Assembly (NCBI GenBank): GCA_031844405.1
Contig: JAUZVC010000001.1
Coordinates: 1,054,001 to 1,118,000 of the forward strand
From: Knoellia sp031844405
Lineage (GTDB): Bacteria > Actinomycetota > Actinomycetes > Actinomycetales > Dermatophilaceae
DNA: 64,000 nt
Direction of reading: 5' to 3'
Made by a program: the position numbers and the translations under genes. This document shows, one piece after another, positions 29,023-37,286 of the stretch (its first letter is position 1; each line of letters begins with the position of its first letter). The notes beneath the pieces are model-generated. The model had not been told where the DNA came from and did no database searches. It saw nothing but the letters and a program-made list of their open reading frames with translations.

Positions 29023-29961
29023 ATGACCTCGGCCCACGCGGACCCCGCACCCGTGACGGTGCGCGTCCCCGCCAAGGTCAACCTCGAGCTGCTCGTCGGT
29101 CCGCTGCGTGAGGACGGCTACCACGCCCTGTCGACCGTCTACCAGGCCGTGAACCTCCACGACGACGTCACCGTCGCGGTCAACGACGAGTGGCGGTGCA
29201 GCGTCGTCGGCCCCTACGCCGACGTCGTCCCCACCGACTCGAGCAACCTCGCGATGCGCGCGGCTCGCCTCCTCGCCGACGAGACCGCGGTCGACGCGGC
29301 AGTTCACATCTCGATCAACAAGAGCATCCCCGTCGCGGGCGGCATGGCCGGTGGTTCGGCCGACGCCGCCGCGACCCTCGTCGCGTGCGACCGGCTGTGG
29401 GGTCTGGGGCTGTCGACCGAGGAGCTCGAGGAGTATGCCGCCGAGCTGGGCTCGGACGTCCCCTTCCTCATCCGCGGCGGCACCGCGATGGGCAGCGGCC
29501 GCGGCGAGCGGCTCGCGCCGGTGCTCGCCCGCGGCACCTACCACTGGGTCTTCGCGATCAGTGACATCGGCCTCTCGACGCCCGAGGTCTATGCGGAGTG
29601 CGACCGCCTCCGCGACGGCTCCTCGCCGCGGCCCGACGTGCCCGAGCCCAACGCGCAGCTCATGAGCGCGCTGCGCACCGGCGACCCGCACGCCCTCGCA
29701 CCGCAGCTCACCAACGACCTCCAGGAGGCGGCGGTCTCGCTGCGCCCCGAGCTCGGCGAGCTGCTCGAGAGCGGTATGGAGTTCGGCGCGCTGGGCGGGA
29801 TCGTCTCGGGGTCCGGGCCCACCGTCGCCTTCCTCGTCGAGGACGTCGAGGCGGCCATCGACCTCACCGTCGCCCTCACCGCGACCGGCGCCGCCCGCGA
29901 GGTCCGCAAGGCCGTCGGCCCGGTGCACGGCGCTCACGTCATCCCCGCGCGGGTCGACTAG
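29023..29961 (+). CDS. ispE: 4-diphosphocytidyl-2-C-methyl-D-erythritol kinase
   Basis: This 312-residue GHMP-family kinase catalyses the ATP-dependent step of the non-mevalonate isoprenoid pathway. Motifs are VRVPAKVNLELLVGPLREDGYH near 14-35, the phosphate loop PVAGGMAGGSADAAA near 102, LGSDVPFLIRGGTAMGSGRGE near 143-165, and the C-terminal GGIVSGSGPTVAFLVE. The ATG has TAGGGT (29011-29016) 6 nt upstream. Its stop overlaps the next gene by one base. Confidence 0.96.
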   Translation: MTSAHADPAPVTVRVPAKVNLELLVGPLREDGYHALSTVYQAVNLHDDVTVAVNDEWRCSVVGPYADVVPTDSSNLAMRAARLLADETAVDAAVHISINKSIPVAGGMAGGSADAAATLVACDRLWGLGLSTEELEEYAAELGSDVPFLIRGGTAMGSGRGERLAPVLARGTYHWVFAISDIGLSTPEVYAECDRLRDGSSPRPDVPEPNAQLMSALRTGDPHALAPQLTNDLQEAAVSLRPELGELLESGMEFGALGGIVSGSGPTVAFLVEDVEAAIDLTVALTATGAAREVRKAVGPVHGAHVIPARVD

Positions 29962-31832
29962 TGGCCGTCCTCATCTCGGTCGAGCGCGCTGCCCTCGCGC
30001 TCGGCACCGCCCAGGTGCTCGACGGCGTCTCGCTGGGCGTCTCCGGCGGTGACCGCATCGGCATCGTCGGTCGCAACGGTGGCGGCAAGACGACGCTGCT
30101 GCGCGTCCTCGCGGGGGAGCGCGACGTCGACAGCGGCCGCGTCGCCCGGCTCGGTGGCGCGACCGTCGGCGTGCTCACCCAGGACGACTCGCTCGACCCC
30201 GACGCGACGATCCGCGAGGCCGTCCTCGGCGACCGGGCCGAGCACGTCTGGGCCGGCGACGCCCGGGTTCGTGACGTCCTCACCGGCCTCCTCGGCGGCA
30301 TCGACGCCCCCGCCGTCGGCGGGCTCGACTCGACCGTCGCCGGCAAGTCCGGTGGGGAGCGCCGGCGGCTCGGCCTCGCGAAGCTGCTCGTCGACGACCC
30401 GGACGTCCTCCTCCTCGACGAGCCGACGAACCACCTCGACGTCGAGGGGGTCGCCTGGCTCGCCGAGCACCTCGTCCGGCACCGCTCCCGCCCCGACAAC
30501 GCCCTCGTCGCGATCACCCACGACCGCTGGTTCCTCGACGCCGTCGCCACCCGCACGTGGGAGGTCGTCGACGGGGAGGTCAACGGCTTCGACGGTGGCT
30601 ACGCGGCATACGTCCTCGCCAAGGCAGAGCGAGAGCGGATGGCGCGCGTCACCGCGGAGCGGCGCAACAACCTGCTTCGCAAGGAGCTGGCCTGGCTCCG
30701 TCGCGGCGCCCCGGCGCGCACGTCCAAGCCGAAGTTCCGCATCGAGGCCGCGAACGCGCTCATCGAGGACGTGCCGCCGCTGCGCAACGACGTCGAGCTC
30801 ATGGCGTTCGCGACGAGCCGGCTGGGCAAGGACGTCATCGACCTGCTCGACGCGTCGGTGGCCGTCGGCGACCGCGTGCTGCTCGACCGGATCACGTGGC
30901 ACCTCGCGCCCGGAGCGCGCATCGGCATCGTCGGCGTCAACGGCTCGGGCAAGTCGACGCTCCTGCGCGCGCTCGCCGGCGAGGTCCCGCTCGCCTCGGG
31001 CAAGCGCAAGCAGGGCGTCACCGTGCGCATCGGCCACCTCACCCAGGAGGTGCGGGAGCTCGACCGCCTGGCCGACGCCCGCGTCATCGAGGCCGTCGAG
31101 GAGGTCCGCAAGGTCACCGTCCTCGCCGGCAAGGAGGTGACGGCCTCGACGCTCGCCAAGCGCCTCGGCTTCCCCGGCCCGCGCCAGCAGACCCGCGTGC
31201 GCGACCTCTCCGGTGGCGAGCGGCGCCGACTCCAGGTGCTGCGCATCCTCATGGACGAGCCCAACGTGCTCCTCCTCGACGAGCCCACCAACGACCTCGA
31301 CATCGAGACCCTCACCGCGCTCGAGGACGTCCTCGACGGCTGGGCCGGCACGCTGCTCGTCGTCTCGCACGACCGCTACCTCCTCGAGCGCATCGCGGAC
31401 GAGCAGGTCGCCCTCCTCGGCGACGGCCGCGTGCGCCAGCTGCCCGGCGGCGTCGAGGAGTACCTCCGCCTCCGCGCGACGATCACCCCGACGTATGCCG
31501 TGTCGTCACCTGCCGCTTCCACCGCAGCTTCCGGGGCCGGCCCCGAGTCGCAGCGCGGCGGCGCGGGCACATCGGGCCAGGCGCCGGCCGCGCCCCAGGA
31601 GCCGGTCGCGAGCCCGGCCGAGCAGCGCGAGGCGCGCAAGGTCATGGCCCGGGTCGAGAAGCAGCTCGCCCGGCTCGCCCAGCGCGAGGAGCGGATCCAC
31701 ACGGCGATGGCCGAGCAGGCCGCCGACCACGCGGCCGTGCTCGAGCTCAACGCCGAGCTGCGCGAGGTCGTCGACGAGCGCGAGGCCCTCGAGCTCGAGT
31801 GGCTCGAGGCCGCGGACGTCCTCGAGCCCTGA
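29961..31832 (+). CDS. ABC-F family ATP-binding protein
   Basis: This 623-residue soluble protein has two ABC domains and no membrane segments. Domain 1 has Walker A GRNGGGKTT near 36, signature KSGGERRRL near 128 and Walker B LLLDEPTNHLD near 149. Domain 2 has GVNGSGKST near 325, LSGGERRRL near 416 and LLLDEPTNDLD near 437. The interdomain linker is basic and helical (RMARVTAERRNNLLRKELAWLRRGAPART). After an Ala/Pro-rich spacer the C terminus is a coiled coil (REARKVMARVEKQLARLAQREERI). ABC-F proteins act on the ribosome; some give antibiotic protection, others tune translation. The GTG overlaps the ispE stop (TAGTG). Confidence 0.93.
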   Translation: MAVLISVERAALALGTAQVLDGVSLGVSGGDRIGIVGRNGGGKTTLLRVLAGERDVDSGRVARLGGATVGVLTQDDSLDPDATIREAVLGDRAEHVWAGDARVRDVLTGLLGGIDAPAVGGLDSTVAGKSGGERRRLGLAKLLVDDPDVLLLDEPTNHLDVEGVAWLAEHLVRHRSRPDNALVAITHDRWFLDAVATRTWEVVDGEVNGFDGGYAAYVLAKAERERMARVTAERRNNLLRKELAWLRRGAPARTSKPKFRIEAANALIEDVPPLRNDVELMAFATSRLGKDVIDLLDASVAVGDRVLLDRITWHLAPGARIGIVGVNGSGKSTLLRALAGEVPLASGKRKQGVTVRIGHLTQEVRELDRLADARVIEAVEEVRKVTVLAGKEVTASTLAKRLGFPGPRQQTRVRDLSGGERRRLQVLRILMDEPNVLLLDEPTNDLDIETLTALEDVLDGWAGTLLVVSHDRYLLERIADEQVALLGDGRVRQLPGGVEEYLRLRATITPTYAVSSPAASTAASGAGPESQRGGAGTSGQAPAAPQEPVASPAEQREARKVMARVEKQLARLAQREERIHTAMAEQAADHAAVLELNAELREVVDEREALELEWLEAADVLEP

Positions 31833-31852
31833 GAGGCGACCACCCGGCATAC

Positions 31853-31965
31853 CCACCGCTTGCGTCCGCAACTGTGGTGGCCAGGCCGTCACCTTGCCGG
31901 ACGTAGCGGGTCCCCACCGCTTGCGTCCGCAACTGTGGTGGCCAGGCCGTCACCTTGCCGGACGC
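31853..31965. repeat. Tandem 52-bp hairpin repeat between convergent genes
   Basis: Two identical 52-bp copies lie at 31853-31904 and 31914-31965 (period 61, spacer 9 bp). Each copy has ends GCGTCCGCAA and TTGCCGGACG that can pair with one bulge, and an inner GGTG/CACC stem. The pair fills the 140-bp gap between the ABC-F gene (+) and the marR gene (-), so it may act as a double bidirectional terminator. Confidence 0.8.
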
Positions 31966-31972
31966 GAGGGGG

Positions 31973-32476
31973 TCAGTGCTGGGACGCGCGCTCGAAGGGG
32001 GTGAGGAGCACCCGGAGCTGGGCAGCGAGGGCGTCGCGCTCGTCCGTCGGCAGGTCGGCGAGGAGCTCACGCTCGTGGGTGAGCAGGTCGTCGAGGGCGG
32101 CGTCGACGGTCCGCATGCCCGTCGGGGTGAGGCGGACGATGACGCCGCGCCGGTCGCGTGGGTCGGGGTGGCGCTCGACGAAGCCGCGGGCGAGAAGACG
32201 GTCGACGCGGTTCGTCATCGTCCCGCTCGTGACGAGCGTCTGGGCGACGAGCTGGCCGGGGGAGAGCTCATATGGGGCGCCGGCGCGGCGCAGGGCCGAC
32301 AGGACGTCGAACTCCCAGCTGTCGAGCCCGTGCTCGCTGAAGGCGGCCCCGCGCGCGAGGTCGAGGCGGCGGGCCAGGCGCGAGACGCGGCTGAGGATCT
32401 CGAGCGGGGTGACATCGAGCTCCGGACGCTCGCGACGCCACGCCGAGACGATACGGTCGACGTCATCCTCGGACAT
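31973..32476 (-). CDS. MarR family transcriptional regulator
   Basis: This 167-residue winged-helix protein begins MSEDDVDRIVSAWRRERPEL. The DNA-binding part shows LSPGQLVAQTLVTSGTMTNRVDRLLARGFVER, and the wing is HPDPRDRRGVIVRLTPTG, the classical MarR DxRDxRG-type signature. It likely represses itself and the divergent trans-aconitate methyltransferase through the palindromes at 32495-32518. The ligand is unknown. The ATG has TACAGT (32484-32489, minus strand) 7 nt upstream, so the start is leaderless and the longer frame is not used. Confidence 0.92.
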   Translation of the reverse strand: MSEDDVDRIVSAWRRERPELDVTPLEILSRVSRLARRLDLARGAAFSEHGLDSWEFDVLSALRRAGAPYELSPGQLVAQTLVTSGTMTNRVDRLLARGFVERHPDPRDRRGVIVRLTPTGMRTVDAALDDLLTHERELLADLPTDERDALAAQLRVLLTPFERASQH

Positions 32477-32494
32477 GAGGGGAACTGTACTCCC

Positions 32495-32518
32495 GTCAAG
32501 TATCTTGACATCAAGATA
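32495..32518. promoter_or_regulatory. Double palindromic operator in the marR/tam divergent region
   Basis: Two overlapping dyads are present: GTCAAG-TAT-CTTGAC (32495-32509) and TATCTTGA-CA-TCAAGATA (32501-32518), both perfect. A consensus -35 TTGACA (32505-32510) for the rightward gene lies inside them, with CAGAGT at 32528-32533 as -10. Occupancy by MarR would block this promoter and lies about 11 bp upstream of the marR -10 box. Confidence 0.75.
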
Positions 32519-32580
32519 TCCACGGGTCAGAGTGGGGACGAGCGACCGACCGCGGGCGCCCGACTGCAGGAGGAGCAACG

Positions 32581-33393
32581 ATGCGCACACAGCCGAGCTG
32601 GGACCCGGCGGCCTACTCCCGCTTCGGGGAGCAGCGCAGCCGCCCCTTCGCCGACCTCGTCGCCCAGGTCCGCGCCGACGCGCCCGCGCTCGTCGTCGAC
32701 CTCGGCTGCGGCAACGGCCCGGCGACCCTCACCCTCGGCGAGCTCTGGCCGGAGGCGCGCATCGTCGGTGTCGACGCGGCCGAGTCGATGCTCGAGGCGG
32801 CTCGTGCGCTCGACACCCGCGACCGGGTGGAGTGGGTCCAGGCCGACCTCAAGGACTGGGACCCCGCCTCGCTCGGCCAGGCCCCCGACGTCATCGTCAC
32901 GAACTCGACGCTCCAGTGGGTGCCGGGCCACCTCGACCTCCTGCCGACGTGGGTCGAGGCGCTGATGCCCGGCGGCTGGCTCGCCCTCCAGGTGCCCAAC
33001 AACTTCGACGCACCCAGCCACGCGCTCATGCGCGAGACGGCCGCGACGCACGCCCGGGCCAACGAGCTGCTCGCCGCGCTCGACCTGCCCGCCGTCGGCG
33101 AGCCGCGGACCTACCTCACGTTCCTCAGCCGGCTCGGCACGAGCGTCGACGCGTGGGAGACGGTCTACTCGCACGTGCTCGACGCGGGTGGCGAGTCGGA
33201 CGACCCGGTGCTCGACTGGGTGAGCAGCACCGGACTGCGCCCGGTCCTCGACATCCTGCCCGAGGGCGAGGAGCGCGACGCCTTCCTCGAGCCGTATGCC
33301 GCGGCGCTGCGCGAGGCCTACCCCCGCACCGAGGTCGGCGTGGTCTTCCCCTTCCGACGTGTCTTCGCTGTCGCGCGCAAGGCGACGAGCTGA
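32581..33393 (+). CDS. tam: Trans-aconitate 2-methyltransferase
   Basis: This 270-residue class I SAM methyltransferase begins with WDPAAYSRFGEQRSRPFADLV, the typical Tam N terminus. The SAM motif VVDLGCGNGPAT lies near 38, then IVGVDAAESMLEAAR, then ALQVPNNFDAPSH and ETVYSHVL in the substrate lid. Tam methylates trans-aconitate, a spontaneous inhibitor formed from cis-aconitate. GGAGGAG precedes the ATG. The next gene overlaps its stop (TGATG). Confidence 0.93.
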   Translation: MRTQPSWDPAAYSRFGEQRSRPFADLVAQVRADAPALVVDLGCGNGPATLTLGELWPEARIVGVDAAESMLEAARALDTRDRVEWVQADLKDWDPASLGQAPDVIVTNSTLQWVPGHLDLLPTWVEALMPGGWLALQVPNNFDAPSHALMRETAATHARANELLAALDLPAVGEPRTYLTFLSRLGTSVDAWETVYSHVLDAGGESDDPVLDWVSSTGLRPVLDILPEGEERDAFLEPYAAALREAYPRTEVGVVFPFRRVFAVARKATS

Positions 33394-33779
33394 TGGCCGT
33401 CGTCGGCCTCCACCACGTGCAGCTCGCCTGCCCGGCCGGCACGGAGGACCTGCTGCGCCACTTCTACGGCGTCGTCTGCGGGCTGCCCGAGATCCCGAAG
33501 CCGCCGATCCTCGCGGCGCGCGGCGGGGTGTGGTTCGCCGCGGGCGAGCAGGAGCTGCACTGCGGCGTCGAGGAGGGCTTCGTCCCCGCGCGCAAGGCGC
33601 ACCCCTGCTTCGGCGTCGACGACGTCGCGGCGCTGGCGTCGGCCATCGCCGGTGCGGGGGGAGAGGTGCGCTGGAACCACGAGGTGCCGGGCGTCCAGCG
33701 CTTCCACACCGACGACCCCGTCGGCAACCGGGTCGAGTTCCAGCAGGTCCAGCCGCCCAAGCTCGACTTCACCGTCTGA
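33393..33779 (+). CDS. VOC superfamily (glyoxalase-like) protein
   Basis: This 128-residue protein starts MAVVGLHHVQLACPAGTED and has the two beta-alpha-beta-beta-beta halves of the vicinal-oxygen-chelate fold. Possible metal ligands are HHVQLAC (His), QELHCGVE (His) and the C-terminal GNRVEFQQV (Glu). Substrate unknown. Its ATG overlaps the tam stop by one base, so it probably shares the MarR-controlled transcript. Confidence 0.88.
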   Translation: MAVVGLHHVQLACPAGTEDLLRHFYGVVCGLPEIPKPPILAARGGVWFAAGEQELHCGVEEGFVPARKAHPCFGVDDVAALASAIAGAGGEVRWNHEVPGVQRFHTDDPVGNRVEFQQVQPPKLDFTV

Positions 33780-33878
33780 CGCGGCCCCTCCCGCACTTCG
33801 CGCCCGGGGACGACCGGTCGGGTGGCGAGACGGGGTCGTCGCGGCGGTGGTGGGGAGTCGGTCGAAGGCAGCGGGCCG

Positions 33879-34532
33879 TCAGGCGTGGGTAATCGTCGGC
33901 TTCGACTCGAGCCCGGTGAGGCCGTTCCACGCGAGGTTGACGAGCGCGGCGGCCACGTCGCGCTTCTTGGCCTTGGGGTTCTCGAGCCACCATTGGCCGG
34001 TGAGCGCGACCATGCCGACGAGCATCTGGGCATACATCGGCGCCTGCTTGGGGTCGAGCCCGCGGTGGGTGAACTGCGCCGCCAGCAGGTGCTCGACCTG
34101 CGACGCGACGTCGGACATGAGCGAGGCGAAGTTGCCGGTCTGCTGCCCGGGCGGTGAGTCCCGCACGAGGATGCGGAACCCGTCGGTCGAGGTCTCGATG
34201 TAGTCGAGCAGTGCGGTGGCGGCCCGCTCGAGCAGTGCCCGCGACCCGCCCTCGGAGCTCAGTGCCCCGGCGATCGCCCCGAGGAGCGACTGGATCTCAC
34301 GGTCGACGACGACGGCATACAGGCCTTCCTTGCCGCCGAAGTGCTCGTAGACGACCGGCTTCGAGACGCCCGCGACGCTCGCGATCTCCTCGACCGTCGT
34401 CGCCTCGTAGCCCCGGTTGGCGAAGAGCTGGCGCCCGATGCCGATGAGCTGCTCGCGACGCTGGGCTCCGGTCATCCGCCCCCGCGGAGTGCGCACCTTG
34501 GGCACGGCCTGGTCTCGACTCACTCGCACCAT
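33879..34532 (-). CDS. TetR family transcriptional regulator
   Basis: This 217-residue regulator has an N-terminal helix-turn-helix: RREQLIGIGRQLFANRGYEATTVEEIASVAGVSKPVVYEHFGGKEGLYAVVVD (residues about 24-77). The C-terminal ligand/dimer domain is all helical. No obvious operator was found in the roughly 100 bases upstream, and no adjacent target gene is evident. A GTG two codons after the chosen ATG could also be used. Confidence 0.9.
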   Translation of the reverse strand: MVRVSRDQAVPKVRTPRGRMTGAQRREQLIGIGRQLFANRGYEATTVEEIASVAGVSKPVVYEHFGGKEGLYAVVVDREIQSLLGAIAGALSSEGGSRALLERAATALLDYIETSTDGFRILVRDSPPGQQTGNFASLMSDVASQVEHLLAAQFTHRGLDPKQAPMYAQMLVGMVALTGQWWLENPKAKKRDVAAALVNLAWNGLTGLESKPTITHA

Positions 34533-34635
34533 TGTGCCCTGCCGTCCCTGTGGCCGCCGGACGCACCACCGGGAGGACCCCCACGGGTCAACTACCCTGT
34601 GCGTCGTATGCCGTGGGCTCGCCCGCGCGCATCGT

Positions 34636-34714
34636 TCCCCGGTTGGTCTGCCGGCAGGGCCCGCCTGACTTTGAATCAGGACAAGCGACGTAGGTTCGAC
34701 TCCTACCCGGGGAG
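34636..34714 (+). tRNA. tRNA-Gln (anticodon TTG)
   Basis: The acceptor stem TCCCCGG pairs with CCGGGGA, with G as discriminator; CCA is not encoded. The anticodon arm is CCTGA-CTTTGAA-TCAGG, giving anticodon TTG (Gln). The T arm is GTAGG-TTCGACT-CCTAC. The D arm is GC-rich with GGTC/GGCC pairing. The variable segment (ACAAGCGAC) is 9 nt, longer than the usual 4-5 of class I tRNAs, making the molecule 79 nt. Confidence 0.85.
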
Positions 34715-34867
34715 CCGACACGGCGTGTTTGCGCGTTCGCGCCCCCGACGCGGCGGCGACGTGCAACCCTCAGCCCAAGCGGCAGACATCGTGGTCGGCG
34801 CAGGGCACCCGTGCCACGACCTCTCGGCCGTCCACTCCGCAGGTCATCGGTCACAGGGGAGCGTGTG

Positions 34868-36541
34868 ATGAAGGTCGGTCGTCGGTTCGTAGCAGTGGTG
34901 GGTGCGGTCGCCGTGACGACCGCCAGCGGTCTCACGGTGTGGGGAGCTGGCGCCTTCGCGGCGCCCGGAGACCCGCAGCTCGGTCTCCACGTCGCGTCGC
35001 CCCAGATCCGGGTGGAGCGCGTCGAGGGCGATCCCTTCATCTTCGCCGAGCTCGGCACCTTCGTCGGCGTGACCAAGGCGGCGCTGCAGGTCGAGGCGGT
35101 GCCCGGCGCGGACGGCAACGCCGACCTCTGGCTCGTCCGCAAGGACGCGCGCGGCACGATCGTGCGCGACCGCAAGATCCAGACGCCCGTTCGCGGACCG
35201 ATGTCGCTCGGCCTGCCGGACTTCCTCGACCTCGAGCTGAGGACCGGTGCGGGCACGCTCGTCTCACGCCAGACGCTGAGCTTCTGTCCCGGCGGCGCCT
35301 GGGGCATGGAGCAGCAGGCGCGACTCGACGCGACCGGGCCGGCGGAGCCGCAGCTCGCCAGCTCGTGCGGCACCCACCTCACGCGGCACATCGTCTACGG
35401 GCTCGACAAGGGGTGGGCCGCGTCGGTCGGCAACGACCTGCTCAGCAACTTCGAGGGCGCGGACGGCGACTACCGGGTGACGCTGCGGATCACCCCGACC
35501 TACGTCAAGCAGTTCGCCATCCCCGCGGCGCAGGCGAAGGCCTCCGTGTCGATGACGGTGACGACGGTGCCCTGCCCCTACGAGCCCGAGTGGTGCGCCC
35601 CTCCCGAGGAGGGCGGCGACGGGTCCGCGACGCTGAGCAGGACGGCGCCGAGCACCTCGTCGACCAGCGCCGCGTCGCACGGCGGCCACGCGGCGCACGG
35701 CAGCGACCACGCGAAGGGCCACGGTGCGCAGAAGATGGACCCGGTCGTCCGCGCTGCCGCGGCGGACGTCAGCGCCTCGGCGGCACGGAGCGCGACGCTC
35801 GAGTCGTCGACCGCCCTGAGCATCGCCTCGGCCAAGGCCAACCCGCAGCGCCGTGACCGCGCGGAGGCCGACAGCTCGCGTCGGGCGAACGGCCTGCCCG
35901 ACATGGTGGCGCTCCCCGCCTTCGACATGCAGGTCGGCACCGACGAGGAGGGCCGTGACCAGCTCTCGTTCGGCGCCAACATCGCCAACCTCGGCTCGGG
36001 CCCGCTCGTGGTCGAAGGCTTCCGGACCGGTGACGACACCATGCGCGCCACCCAGTTCGAGTACCGCGACGGCGAGCCGGTGCGCTCGTCGCCGGCCGGC
36101 GAGTTCGAGTGGGACCCGCGCGAGGGGCACCTGCACTGGCACTTCGAGGACATCGCGCAGTACGACCTCGTCGCCGCCGACGGGTCCGTGACCCGCAGCG
36201 GCAAGCAGGCGTTCTGCCTGGCGCCGACCGACCCGATCGACCTCACCATCCGCGGGGCGGCCCAGCGCGTCGAGACCGACCGCCTCTGGTCCAACTGCGG
36301 CGGGCAGTCGGCCCTCTGGATCCGGGAGGTGCTCCCCGCAGGGTGGGGCGACACCTACTACCAGGGCCTCCCGGGCCAGGCGTTCGACGTCACCGGGCTT
36401 CCCAACGGGACCTACACGGTGCGGGTCACGACGAACTTCCGCAACCGCCTCAAGGAGTCGTCGACGGCCAACAACGTCTCCAACGCGCGTGTCCGCCTCG
36501 GGGGCATCCCCGGCGAGCGCACCGTCACCGAGCTCGACTGA
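34868..36541 (+). CDS. Secreted lysyl oxidase-like copper protein
   Basis: This 557-residue exported protein has a signal peptide (MKVGRRFVAVVGAVAVTTASGLTVW..., cleavage near AFA-AP at about 34). The N-terminal half is beta-rich with paired Cys (FCPGG, SSCGTH, VPCPYEPEWC). A His-rich, low-complexity linker lies near residues 255-290 (HGGHAAHGSDHAKGHG). The C-terminal domain matches lysyl oxidase: GEFEWDPREGHLHWHFEDIAQYDL near 410-435 holds the HxHWHF copper-binding signature, followed by KQAFCLAPTDP, WSNCGGQS and YYQGLPGQAFDVTGLPNGTY. Lysyl oxidases deaminate lysine side chains. The ATG is preceded by GGGGAG 7 nt upstream. Confidence 0.88.
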   Translation: MKVGRRFVAVVGAVAVTTASGLTVWGAGAFAAPGDPQLGLHVASPQIRVERVEGDPFIFAELGTFVGVTKAALQVEAVPGADGNADLWLVRKDARGTIVRDRKIQTPVRGPMSLGLPDFLDLELRTGAGTLVSRQTLSFCPGGAWGMEQQARLDATGPAEPQLASSCGTHLTRHIVYGLDKGWAASVGNDLLSNFEGADGDYRVTLRITPTYVKQFAIPAAQAKASVSMTVTTVPCPYEPEWCAPPEEGGDGSATLSRTAPSTSSTSAASHGGHAAHGSDHAKGHGAQKMDPVVRAAAADVSASAARSATLESSTALSIASAKANPQRRDRAEADSSRRANGLPDMVALPAFDMQVGTDEEGRDQLSFGANIANLGSGPLVVEGFRTGDDTMRATQFEYRDGEPVRSSPAGEFEWDPREGHLHWHFEDIAQYDLVAADGSVTRSGKQAFCLAPTDPIDLTIRGAAQRVETDRLWSNCGGQSALWIREVLPAGWGDTYYQGLPGQAFDVTGLPNGTYTVRVTTNFRNRLKESSTANNVSNARVRLGGIPGERTVTELD

Positions 36542-36568
36542 GCCGGCGCGCCGACATCCTCTCGCTCC

Positions 36569-37202
36569 ATGACCGTGGAGAGGTGGGAACGGCGGTCCGA
36601 GGTGCCGCTCATCCTGCTGGCCGTCGCGTTCCTCGTCGCCTATGCGTGGCCGGTGCTCGACCCTCGGCTCGAGCCCGACCTGCGCACCGTCCTCGGCGCC
36701 GTGACATGGACCGTCTGGGGTGCCTTCGCCGTGGACCTCGTCGTGCGCCTCGCGCTCGCGGAGGACCGTGCCGAGTATGCCGTCCGGCACTGGTACGACG
36801 TCGCGCTCGTCCTCCTGCCGTTGCTGCGGCCCTTGCGCCCTGCTCCGGCTCGTCGCCCTTGTCCGGATCCTCGACCGCTCGGCCTCGTCGACCCTCGCCG
36901 GGCGGGTCCTCGTCTACGTCGCGGGGGCTGCGGCGCTCGCCTTCGGGCTCGGCGCGCTCGCCGTCCTCGACGCCGAGCGGGATGCCGCCCACCCGAACAT
37001 CACGACCTTCGGCGACGCCGTGTGGTGGGCCGCCACGACCGTGACGACGGTGGGGTACGGCGACCGCTACCCGGTGAGCACCGAGGGACGAGTCGTCGCG
37101 GCCGTCCTCATGGCGGTCGGGATCGGCGTCATGGGCGCCGTCATCGCCTCGGTGACCTCGTTCATCCTGGCCCGGGTGGAGGAGGAGCGGCGCAGCGCCT
37201 GA
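36569..37202 (+). pseudogene. Voltage-gated-like potassium channel, interrupted by one frameshift
   Basis: The first frame (from ATG 36569) gives a membrane protein with segments like S1-S4 (VPLILLAVAFLVAYAW, VDLVVRLALAEDRAEYAVRHWYDVALVLLPLLRPLR). Coding then continues in another frame from about 36840: LLRLVALVRILDRSASSTLAGRVLVYVAG, the pore TTVTTVGYGDRYPVS with the TVGYGD selectivity filter, and the last helix VLMAVGIGVMGAVIASVTSFILA. Skipping one C in the CCC at 36838-36840 restores a continuous 210-residue channel. This is either a real inactivating mutation or a base error. Confidence 0.85.
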
Positions 37203-37286
37203 CGCCCGCCCGGTGAGGGAGACGCGGTCAGACGTGACGGGCAGGTGCTGTCGGCGGTCACGGCGCTGCACGTGGGCGCCGGGAGG

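Noticed and set aside
31853..31965. CRISPR array
   Set aside because: Only two repeats, of 52 bp, with a 9-bp spacer and no cas genes.
34636..34714. Selenocysteine tRNA, because of the long variable region
   Set aside because: The anticodon is TTG, not TCA, and the acceptor and T stems have ordinary length.
36720..37202. Separate gene starting at 36720
   Set aside because: Its first 38 residues are an out-of-frame reading of the channel's own S1-S4 region. The channel is better explained as one frameshifted gene from 36569.
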